Of a stretch of DNA of 64,000 nt, positions 8,662 to 15,274 are shown piece after piece. A program made the position numbers and the translations under genes. The notes beneath the pieces were generated by a model. That model was given only the letters and a program-made list of their open reading frames with translations. It was not told the origin of the DNA and did no database searches. Source of the DNA: 20CM-2-55-15 sp963738025. GTDB taxonomy: Bacteria > Acidobacteriota > Terriglobia > 20CM-2-55-15. Numbering within the stretch: the first letter of the stretch is position 1; every line of letters begins with the position of its first letter. The stretch covers positions 372,001-436,000 of the forward strand of contig CAVTWA010000004.1 of NCBI GenBank assembly GCA_963738025.1. The letters are read 5' to 3'.

Positions 8662-9537
8662 GTGAGAATCCGGTCTATGAATTACATGTTCGCAGTCGTA
8701 GTCCTCGCTTTCGCGCTTAGCACAAGCGCGTTTGCACAACAGGGACAAGCTCAGCAACAACAACAGGGCCAGCCGCCGCAACAAGGGCGCGGCCAGGGTG
8801 GCGGAGGCGGCCGCGGACAACGCGGGCCTGCAGCTCCAGCCGCTCCCACTCCACGCAGACCTGATGGAAAGCCCTGGATTGGTTCCGCCGCAGGACAAAA
8901 GCCGGGACGTTGGAACGGTGGGCCAACGACGCTGCCGCAAGGGATGTTGGAAAAGGTCCCCTTCCAAGCATGGTCCCGCGCGGTCTATGATCAACGCCAG
9001 ATCGATCAGTTCGAGCCGCATACCCGATGTAAAGCCTCGGGAGTTTCCCGCCAGTTTTCCACACCATACGGCACCGAGTTCGTCGATATGGAAAAGGATT
9101 TGAAACGCATCTATATCCTCGATATGGGCGGACCGAATTCTTATCGCATCATCTACATGGACGGTCGCGAGCACCCGAAAGATTTCACCCCGACTAATTA
9201 CGGGCACTCCGTCGGTCACTGGGAAGGCGATACACTCGTCGTCGAAACCGTCGGATTGAACGAAAAATTCTGGATGGATACGCGGGGAACACCTCATACC
9301 GACAAGCTGAAGTTCACCGAACGGTTCACGCGTACCGACATGAACACCCTGCAATATCAGGCGACAATCGACGACCCGGGCACCTACACCGCGCCCTGGA
9401 CTACAGGTGTATTCACCATGCGTTGGGCAGCCAATGTCGATCCCTTTGAATACATTTGTCAGGACAACAATCACGGTCCGGAATTGATGCTCGGCAGCCA
9501 GACCGAAATCGACAACACGAAATTCTTTGTTCCGTAA
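8662..9537 (+). CDS. secreted paralogue-family protein (member C), Gln/Gly-rich N-terminus
   Basis: A GTG start at 8662 with GGAGGG eight bases upstream gives 291 residues with a signal peptide (cleavage near STSAFAQQ). A 40-residue Gln/Gly/Arg/Pro-rich linker follows. The family domain then carries YMDGREHPKDF, GHWEGDTLVVETVGLNEKFW, RGTPHTDKLKFTERF and TIDDPGTYTAPWT. It is closer to member B than to member A in these blocks. No enzyme motif is recognised. It is probably in one operon with the genes at 7521 and 9552. Confidence 0.8.
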   Translation: MRIRSMNYMFAVVVLAFALSTSAFAQQGQAQQQQQGQPPQQGRGQGGGGGRGQRGPAAPAAPTPRRPDGKPWIGSAAGQKPGRWNGGPTTLPQGMLEKVPFQAWSRAVYDQRQIDQFEPHTRCKASGVSRQFSTPYGTEFVDMEKDLKRIYILDMGGPNSYRIIYMDGREHPKDFTPTNYGHSVGHWEGDTLVVETVGLNEKFWMDTRGTPHTDKLKFTERFTRTDMNTLQYQATIDDPGTYTAPWTTGVFTMRWAANVDPFEYICQDNNHGPELMLGSQTEIDNTKFFVP

Positions 9538-9551
9538 GAGGTAGGACGCGG

Positions 9552-10013
9552 ATGAAATTTGCACGATTGTTTTTTATCTTTGCACTACTGATTGCGGCGG
9601 CGGTTTCCGTCGCCGCTCAGGAAGGCCATCCCCTGACCGGCACGTGGTATGGCGATTTTGGAATGACCGCTGGCCAGCGAAATGATCTTACTGTCATTTT
9701 GAAGTGGGACGGCTCCAACGTCAGTGGCATGGTCAATCCAGGCCCAAACGTCGTTCCAATCAAGTCAGCACGGATGGACGTGAAGCTCGGCACCCCCGCT
9801 CAACGTGGCGAACGCGGTGGTCAAGGCGGAACGCCGGCAACGCCGTCACAATTCTTCGTTCATTTCGAGGTGGACGCGAAAAGCAAAAGCGGCGCGATGG
9901 ACCATTTCGTTTTTGATGGCAAGATCGAAAATCCCGTTGCCGGCAACCGCACCATGGTCGGGACGTGGACATGCGGCAACACCAAAGGCGACTTTCGCCT
10001 TCGCCGTCTGTAA
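9552..10013 (+). CDS. secreted protein of unknown function
   Basis: The start at 9552 gives a signal peptide (MKFARLFFIFALLIAAAVSV) on a 153-residue protein; only 14 bp separate it from the previous stop. The mature part opens with GHPLTGTWYGDFG and closes with GNRTMVGTWTCGNTKGDFRLRRL. A repeated GTW at both ends of a beta-rich domain suggests a small closed barrel of lipocalin type, which is inference only. A Gly/Arg patch sits in the middle. A strong hairpin ends the operon. Confidence 0.7.
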   Translation: MKFARLFFIFALLIAAAVSVAAQEGHPLTGTWYGDFGMTAGQRNDLTVILKWDGSNVSGMVNPGPNVVPIKSARMDVKLGTPAQRGERGGQGGTPATPSQFFVHFEVDAKSKSGAMDHFVFDGKIENPVAGNRTMVGTWTCGNTKGDFRLRRL

Positions 10014-10021
10014 CAATCACA

Positions 10022-10065
10022 AGACACAAAGGGCACAGAGAAACATCTCTGTGCCCTTTGTGTCT
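10022..10065. terminator. bidirectional terminator-like hairpin
   Basis: A 20-bp perfect stem (10022-10041 with 10046-10065, core GACACAAAGGGCACAGAG) closes on a 4-base AACA loop. It sits exactly between convergent genes ending at 10013 and 10077, so it can end transcripts from either side. Confidence 0.75.
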
Positions 10066-10076
10066 CTGCTCTTTAG

Positions 10077-11012
10077 TTACCGGAACTCCGGAGCGATCTC
10101 CCCGATGAACCGGTCCATATCCCGCCGTAAATCAGCCAAAGGCCTGAACATTGTAGGTATGAAAACCGTATCCGCACCTGCTCTCTGAAGCTTTCGAAGA
10201 GTCTCGCGAATCTGAACGGGTGTTCCAGCCAGACAAATATCCCGGGCGTCGGAAGCGTGGCTACCAAGGCGCTTTGTAATCCCCGCAGCAAGTCCGTCGA
10301 TCTCGGCGTTGTTATCCGTTATGAGCAAAGCCATATTGACGGATCGCTTGATCGTCTTGGGGTCTCGTCCGATTTTCGCGCAGTGTTCTTCGAGTATCGC
10401 GTTTTTGCGCGCGAGAACGTCCGGACCGCCCCACACGTTCCAATGATCGGCATGCCGGGCAACGATCCGCAACGTCACGCGTTCGCCGCCTCCACCGATC
10501 ATCAGTTCAGGATGCGGTTGTTGCACGGGCTTCGGATCGAGCGGAGCATCCGAAAGCCGGTAATAGCGTCCCTCAAAATTGCTGCGGGATTGGGTCCACA
10601 GATTTCGGATGATTTGACATGCCTCGTCCAGCCGTTCGAGGCGCTCGCGCGTCGTGTAGAACGGGATCCCATATGCCGCGTGTTCGTTCTCCTGCCAACC
10701 GGCGCCAAGCCCCAGGAGGAGCCGCCCCCGGGAAATGATGTCGACCTGAGCGGCCATCTTGGCAACTACCGCAGGATGCCGGTAGCCGTTTCCCAGTACG
10801 ATCGTGCCCAACCGAATACGCGGTATCAGTGCCGCCAGTGCAGAAAGCGTACTCCAGGACTCGAGGACCGCACCTTCGCGGCCCCTCGTACTCGGCATGA
10901 AATGATCGGTAACGCAGGCAATGTCCCAGCCCGTCGCTTCAAGATGGCGCCACAGTTCCAGAACTTCATCCCAGGACGTGCCCGTCAAGCTGGTGAATAC
11001 CCCAAAGCGCAT
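10077..11012 (-). CDS. LLM-class (F420-dependent type) oxidoreductase
   Basis: A 311-residue luciferase-like monooxygenase fold protein. It has the MRFGVFTSLTG start, the CVTDHFMPS segment, RIRLGTIVLGNGYRHPAVVAKMAAQVDIISRGRLLLGLGAGWQ split across residues 75-115, and MIGGGGERVTLRIVARHADHW. This layout is typical of TIGR03560-like F420-dependent enzymes; FMN use cannot be excluded. It is the last gene of the BMC operon, 3 bp after the aminotransferase. That position suggests a role in the same pathway, although LLM enzymes are not standard BMC cargo. Confidence 0.88.
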   Translation of the reverse strand: MRFGVFTSLTGTSWDEVLELWRHLEATGWDIACVTDHFMPSTRGREGAVLESWSTLSALAALIPRIRLGTIVLGNGYRHPAVVAKMAAQVDIISRGRLLLGLGAGWQENEHAAYGIPFYTTRERLERLDEACQIIRNLWTQSRSNFEGRYYRLSDAPLDPKPVQQPHPELMIGGGGERVTLRIVARHADHWNVWGGPDVLARKNAILEEHCAKIGRDPKTIKRSVNMALLITDNNAEIDGLAAGITKRLGSHASDARDICLAGTPVQIRETLRKLQRAGADTVFIPTMFRPLADLRRDMDRFIGEIAPEFR

Positions 11013-11015
11013 TTT

Positions 11016-12191
11016 TCATGCCTCCCGAACCGCTTGCCGTATTATGGCGTGCACAATGCGGAGCATTTCGTCGATTTCTTCCCGGCTCACATTCAGTGCC
11101 GGCATAAATCGCAACACGCCTGGCTTTGGAGCATTGATCAGCAGCCCGTTATGAAGTGCCCCTTTGACCACCTGAAAAGCGATTGGCCGCCCTAGATCGA
11201 GTGCCAGGAGCAATCCCCTGCCGCGAACTTCCCCCAGTCCGAACTCTGCCGACAGTTGTCGGAGCCGGGCGGTGAGGTATTCACCATTTTGCGCAACCTG
11301 TGTCAGAAACTCCGGCCGTGAGATCTCTTGCACGACGGCGCAGCCGACGGCAGTCATTAAGGGATTCCCATTGAATGTTCCGCCCTGGTCGCCAGGCTCA
11401 AATAGACAGACTTCCTCGCGGGCCAGAACTGCGGCCAAAGGCACACCACCACCAATGCCCTTGCCGAGAGTCACAATATCTGCATGAATATTCGCATGCT
11501 CAAAGCAGAACATGCGGCCCGTCCGGCCGATGCCGGTTTGAATCTCATCGAGGACCAGCAGCAGGCCGTGCCGGTTTGCAATTTCACGCAAATCGCGAAG
11601 AAAGGAATCCGAGAATGGGACGACGCCGGATTCCCCCTGGATAGGTTCCAGCATGATTGCCGCCGTCTTCGGGCCGATCGCGCTTTCAACAGCCGCAATG
11701 TCATTGACGGGGACGTGGAAAAATCCGGGCACTTTCGGTTCGTACAGATTCTTGAATTGCGGTTTTCCCGACGCAGACATCGTTGCGAGCGTCCGGCCGT
11801 GGAAACCGTTTTCGAAAGCGATAATCTCAAACGCTCCACCGCGTTTCTTGCTTCCCCACTTACGAACCAGTTTGATAGCGCCCTCATTCGCCTCGGCGCC
11901 GCTGTTTGCAAAGAAGACTCGATCCATTCCCGATAATCGACACAGCAACCCGGCCAGCCGGCGCATCGGTTCGCTGTAGTATGCCGGGCTCACATTGATT
12001 ACGAGCGCCGCCTGTGCGGCTAACGCTTCGCGGATCAGAGCAGGAGCGTGGCCGAGCGAATTGACGGCCCATCCCTGGATGAAGTCGAGGTAACGATTTC
12101 CTTGCTCATCGTAAAGCCAGGAGCCATCGCCTCTCACAAAGACGACGTCCGGACGCTCGGTGATGAACATCAAAGAATCAGCGGCACTCAT
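11016..12191 (-). CDS. class III pyridoxal-phosphate aminotransferase
   Basis: A 391-residue fold-type I transaminase of the acetylornithine/GABA aminotransferase type. Visible are the entry WLYDEQGNRYLDFIQGWAVN, the cofactor region FFANSGAEANEGAIKL, the LLVLDEIQTGIGRTG block with its Asp, and the PLP lysine in DIVTLGKGIGGGVPLAA. The products of such enzymes include ornithine, 4-aminobutyrate or amino-alcohol related semialdehydes. No arginine-biosynthesis gene is near, and the gene lies 5 bp after an aldehyde dehydrogenase. A role in making the aldehyde that the dehydrogenase consumes is therefore more likely than ArgD. Confidence 0.9.
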   Translation of the reverse strand: MSAADSLMFITERPDVVFVRGDGSWLYDEQGNRYLDFIQGWAVNSLGHAPALIREALAAQAALVINVSPAYYSEPMRRLAGLLCRLSGMDRVFFANSGAEANEGAIKLVRKWGSKKRGGAFEIIAFENGFHGRTLATMSASGKPQFKNLYEPKVPGFFHVPVNDIAAVESAIGPKTAAIMLEPIQGESGVVPFSDSFLRDLREIANRHGLLLVLDEIQTGIGRTGRMFCFEHANIHADIVTLGKGIGGGVPLAAVLAREEVCLFEPGDQGGTFNGNPLMTAVGCAVVQEISRPEFLTQVAQNGEYLTARLRQLSAEFGLGEVRGRGLLLALDLGRPIAFQVVKGALHNGLLINAPKPGVLRFMPALNVSREEIDEMLRIVHAIIRQAVREA

Positions 12192-12196
12192 AAACC

Positions 12197-13939
12197 CTAC
12201 GAATCGGCGGTCACAAAAACATCGCTGGCCTCGGCCAGATCGCGGGCCGATGGAGTAATGATGGTCTTTTTTCCAATCGTTATCTTTGCATTGGATAAGA
12301 TCGCAGCCCGCACATCGTCTTCACAAACAAACCCCACGGGCCTGGATTCTTTCTTTTCAACCTTCACCTTTGAAGGTTCGAGTTGCTGAAATGACGCCAG
12401 GGGCGGAGCAACGGGAGCAGAAACAGCAGGAGCGGAAACCGCGGCCGCAGCCGAAGACGCAATCGGATCGGCCGCGCTTCTTTGCACTTTACGACCAAGC
12501 CATTGGTCAACGACCTGCTCGATTGTAGATCGCGCCGACGCCGTCGAAGTACGGTCAGCACCTGCTGCGACCGTCTTCGGAGCCGCGGTCACAACATCCC
12601 GCACGCCATACGCGACTCGTTTCAAATTGATCAGGTGCATCGGTGAGATATTGTCGGAAGTGATATTTCCGCCGGCAGCACCGCAACCGAGGGTCATTGC
12701 CGGAAACAGATTCGTCGTATAGCCAACCGCGCCAAGCGCCGCCGGAGTGTTCACACAGATGCGGAATGCAGGCTTGCGAAGACCAAACTCACGCACAATG
12801 GCATCGTCTTTGGTATGCAGACTCAATGTGTGTCCCAAACCGCCAAAGTTTAAAATCTCGATGCATTTCGCACATCCGTCGCGCCAATCTTTCACGACGT
12901 AAAATCCCAGAATCGGCGATAGCTTTTCCATCGAGATTGGAAAATCGGCACCTACGCCATCCGCATGCGCGACAAGCGCGCGGGTGCCGGGCGGGACCGT
13001 GAAACCTGCCATCTCGGCGATCTTCACAGCGGACTTTCCGACGATCTTGGTATTCAGTGTCCTGCGAGGCGTTTGAATCGTACGCTCCAGTTGCGCTTTT
13101 TCCTGCGGGCTGCAAATGTAGGCGGCCTGCTTTTTCAATTGGTCCAGGACGCTGTCCCGCACCGCTTCATCGCAGACGATCGATTGTTCCGACGAACACA
13201 GAGTACCGTTATCGAAACACTTTCCCGTCAGGATATCGCGCACTGCCTTCGGGACATCTGCGCTTTTCTCGATATACGTCGGCACATTACCAGGCCCCAC
13301 ACCGAAAGCGGGTTTACCTGCGCTGTATGCCGCGCGAACTAAACCCGTACCGCCGGTCGCGAGAATCAGCGCAGTCAGCGGGTGCTTCATCAGTTCCTGT
13401 GTCCCTTCCGTCGTCGAGATATTCATGCAGCAAATCACACCCTTTGGTGCGCCGGCGCGTTCGGCGGCTTCACTGATCAGATGCGCCGTCTCGTTGATGC
13501 ATCGAACTGCTGAAGGATGCGGACTGAACACAATCGTGTTTCGACCCTTGAGGGCGATAAGAGCCTTGTAAATAGTGGTCGAGGTCGGATTCGTCGAGGG
13601 AATGATGGCAGCGATAACGCCGATCGGGCTGGCGACTTCAAAAATCTTGCTCTCCGGGTCTTCTTTAACAATTCCGACGGTCTTCATCGGGCGGATTGCC
13701 CGATAAACATCGTCGGCGCAGAACAGGTTTTTGAGCGTCTTGTGTTCGACGGTTCCGTAGCCCGTCTCCTCTACAGCAAGCTTCGCGAGCCGCTCCGCAT
13801 GCGCAATGCCGGCCTTCGAGATTTCCAGAAGTATGCGTTCAACCTGCTCCTCGGAAAAATTTTCAAACTGATGCCAGGCATCCCGGGCGGTTTGAAGCAG
13901 GCTACGAGCTTCTTGAACAGATTCGAGATCTCTATCCAT
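12197..13939 (-). CDS. CoA-acylating aldehyde dehydrogenase, BMC-associated, with C-terminal tail domain
   Basis: The start at 13939 (MDRDLESVQEARSLL) lies 5 bp after the shell gene; an in-frame upstream start at 13990 would overlap it. Residues 1-465 are an EutE/PduP/AdhE-type acylating dehydrogenase: SPIGVIAAIIPSTNPTST, GVGPGNVPTYIEKSAD, and the catalytic Cys in FDNGTLCSSEQSIV. It turns an aldehyde, CoA and NAD into acyl-CoA. About 115 extra residues follow: an amphipathic segment (STIEQVVDQWLGRKV), an Ala/Pro/Ser linker, and a last 40 residues with DDVRAAILSNAKITIG and TIITPSARDLAE. The tail could be a cargo-targeting or docking module (inference). Confidence 0.92.
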   Translation of the reverse strand: MDRDLESVQEARSLLQTARDAWHQFENFSEEQVERILLEISKAGIAHAERLAKLAVEETGYGTVEHKTLKNLFCADDVYRAIRPMKTVGIVKEDPESKIFEVASPIGVIAAIIPSTNPTSTTIYKALIALKGRNTIVFSPHPSAVRCINETAHLISEAAERAGAPKGVICCMNISTTEGTQELMKHPLTALILATGGTGLVRAAYSAGKPAFGVGPGNVPTYIEKSADVPKAVRDILTGKCFDNGTLCSSEQSIVCDEAVRDSVLDQLKKQAAYICSPQEKAQLERTIQTPRRTLNTKIVGKSAVKIAEMAGFTVPPGTRALVAHADGVGADFPISMEKLSPILGFYVVKDWRDGCAKCIEILNFGGLGHTLSLHTKDDAIVREFGLRKPAFRICVNTPAALGAVGYTTNLFPAMTLGCGAAGGNITSDNISPMHLINLKRVAYGVRDVVTAAPKTVAAGADRTSTASARSTIEQVVDQWLGRKVQRSAADPIASSAAAAVSAPAVSAPVAPPLASFQQLEPSKVKVEKKESRPVGFVCEDDVRAAILSNAKITIGKKTIITPSARDLAEASDVFVTADS

Positions 13940-13944
13940 CACGG

Positions 13945-14259
13945 CTATCCGGGAGTGCTTTCGCCCGGCTTGCTGTCCGCGCCGGACCAATGACTAATGA
14001 GTTTTTCAGTTTCGTCGAACGGACGAGGAATAATGTGAACGGCGATTAATTCTCCGACTCGCCGTGCAGCTACAGAGCCCGCTTCGATCGCAGCTTTCAC
14101 GGAACCTACATCGCCACGAACGAGCACCGCCACGTAACCATTTAGAAGATACTCTTTTCCAATCAGTTCCACATTTGCGGTCTTGACCATCGCGTCAGCC
14201 GCCTCGACAGCTCCCACAAGACCGCGCGTTTCGACCATTCCCAACGCTTCATTTGACAT
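13945..14259 (-). CDS. bacterial microcompartment hexameric shell protein (BMC-H)
   Basis: A 104-residue single BMC domain of PduA/EutM type: ALGMVETRGLVGAVEAADAM at the start, NVELIGKEYLLNGYVAVLVR, then GDVGSVKAAIEAGSVAARR and the VHIIPRP end. Hexamers of this fold tile the facets of protein organelles and pass small substrates through a central pore. It is the only shell gene in the window; no pentamer (BMC-P) or trimer (BMC-T) gene accompanies it. It heads the operon that continues with the aldehyde dehydrogenase. The 118 bp to the divergent HTH gene must hold its promoter; none is obvious. Confidence 0.96.
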   Translation of the reverse strand: MSNEALGMVETRGLVGAVEAADAMVKTANVELIGKEYLLNGYVAVLVRGDVGSVKAAIEAGSVAARRVGELIAVHIIPRPFDETEKLISHWSGADSKPGESTPG

Positions 14260-14377
14260 GTTTCATCATGGGCGGCGGGAAACGTAACAGAAACCCAACA
14301 CAAAAGCAATTGACCGGACAAACTCGTTTCTCTATGATGCTCGCAAGTTATAGGAAAACGGAGTCTTGCAGGTCGAC

Positions 14378-15190
14378 ATGACCAATTTTGGTGCAAGTTT
14401 CAAGCAGGCTCGGGAATCCAAAGGTGTCTCGCTCGAGCAAATTGCGGCCGAGACTCGCATCAGCACTAGATTCCTGAGAGCGATCGAAAATGAAGAGTTT
14501 AGCCTGTTGCCGGGTGGCATATTTAACCGCGGGTTTGTTCGTGCGTTTGCGGAAAAGGTGGGACTCGACGCCGACCAGGCGATTGCCGATTACGAGCGTC
14601 TGACAGGTGCCCCTCATCGCGTTGAGGCGCCACCTGAACCGGAAGTCACCCCGGCCAGGAAACAGCGACCTCTGTACCCCGTCGCTGTCGCAGCGCTCCT
14701 TGTAGTCGTAGCCATCTTCTACATCGTCACGAGAGACTCTGGGCGCGGCGCTGAGACAGGGACTGCGCCGGCGCAACCCCAGGTTTCACCAACACAAACG
14801 CCGGCTGCGCCCGTTCCGCCTGCGCCGCAAAGCACCCCAACGGCTGGGGCAGAGAACAGTGCAGTACAACCGGACCCTGACCTGACGCCACCGCCCTCTG
14901 CTCCTCCCGCCCCGGCTCAAGTTGCACAATCCCTTACGCTTGAAGTCAAAGCACTAGAGCAAACCTGGATAAAAGTCGTTTCCGACGGTAAAACAGCCGC
15001 CGCAGGGGAGGTTCTCCAGCCCGGCACGGCACGAAAGTTTACGGCTTCGACCTCCCTCAGACTCTCAGTTGGAAACGCCGGCGGATTGAGCCTCAAATTG
15101 AATGACAAATCCATGAAACCGCTAGGCAAAAGGGGCCAGGTTCGCGAAGTCACGATCACCCCGGGGAACGCCAAAGACTTCACGCAATAA
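14378..15190 (+). CDS. RodZ-like helix-turn-helix membrane protein (HTH_25 + DUF4115)
   Basis: The start at 14378 (MTNFGASFKQARE) has AGG five bases upstream; a TTG at 14366 is the other option. Residues 1-75 are an HTH_25 domain (GVSLEQIAAETRIS, FLRAIENEEFSLLPGGIFNRGFVRAFAE). One TM helix (YPVAVAALLVVVAIFYIV) follows, then a 70-residue Pro/Ala/Thr periplasmic linker and a DUF4115 beta-domain ending in EVTITPGNAKDFTQ. This is the architecture of RodZ, the MreB-binding cell-shape protein. No mre genes are nearby, so the specific role is inferred. Confidence 0.82.
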   Translation: MTNFGASFKQARESKGVSLEQIAAETRISTRFLRAIENEEFSLLPGGIFNRGFVRAFAEKVGLDADQAIADYERLTGAPHRVEAPPEPEVTPARKQRPLYPVAVAALLVVVAIFYIVTRDSGRGAETGTAPAQPQVSPTQTPAAPVPPAPQSTPTAGAENSAVQPDPDLTPPPSAPPAPAQVAQSLTLEVKALEQTWIKVVSDGKTAAAGEVLQPGTARKFTASTSLRLSVGNAGGLSLKLNDKSMKPLGKRGQVREVTITPGNAKDFTQ

Positions 15191-15215
15191 CCGGGGTCAG
15201 GCGTATACCACCTCC

Positions 15216-15237
15216 GGCTGCCCGCCGGGGGGCAGCC
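15216..15237. terminator. G/C-rich hairpin before uvrA
   Basis: GGCTGCCC (15216-15223) and GGGCAGCC (15230-15237) form a perfect 8-bp stem with a 6-base loop, 26 bp after the RodZ-like stop. No T tract follows, so it may be only a weak terminator for the upstream gene. Confidence 0.4.
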
Positions 15238-15259
15238 CCATGTCCCGCTCCCGCCGTTG

Positions 15260-15265
15260 TATAAT
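15260..15265 (+). promoter_or_regulatory. -10 element of uvrA, implying a near-leaderless transcript
   Basis: A perfect TATAAT hexamer ends 9 bases before the uvrA ATG at 15275. Transcription would start around 15272, leaving almost no 5' leader. No -35 match and no Shine-Dalgarno are visible, which fits a leaderless message. Confidence 0.45.
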
Positions 15266-15274
15266 GGTCGGTTT

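Noticed and set aside
11016..12191. Assignment of the aminotransferase as argD
   Set aside because: Sequence motifs fit the whole class III group; the operon partners point to the microcompartment pathway and no arg gene is nearby.
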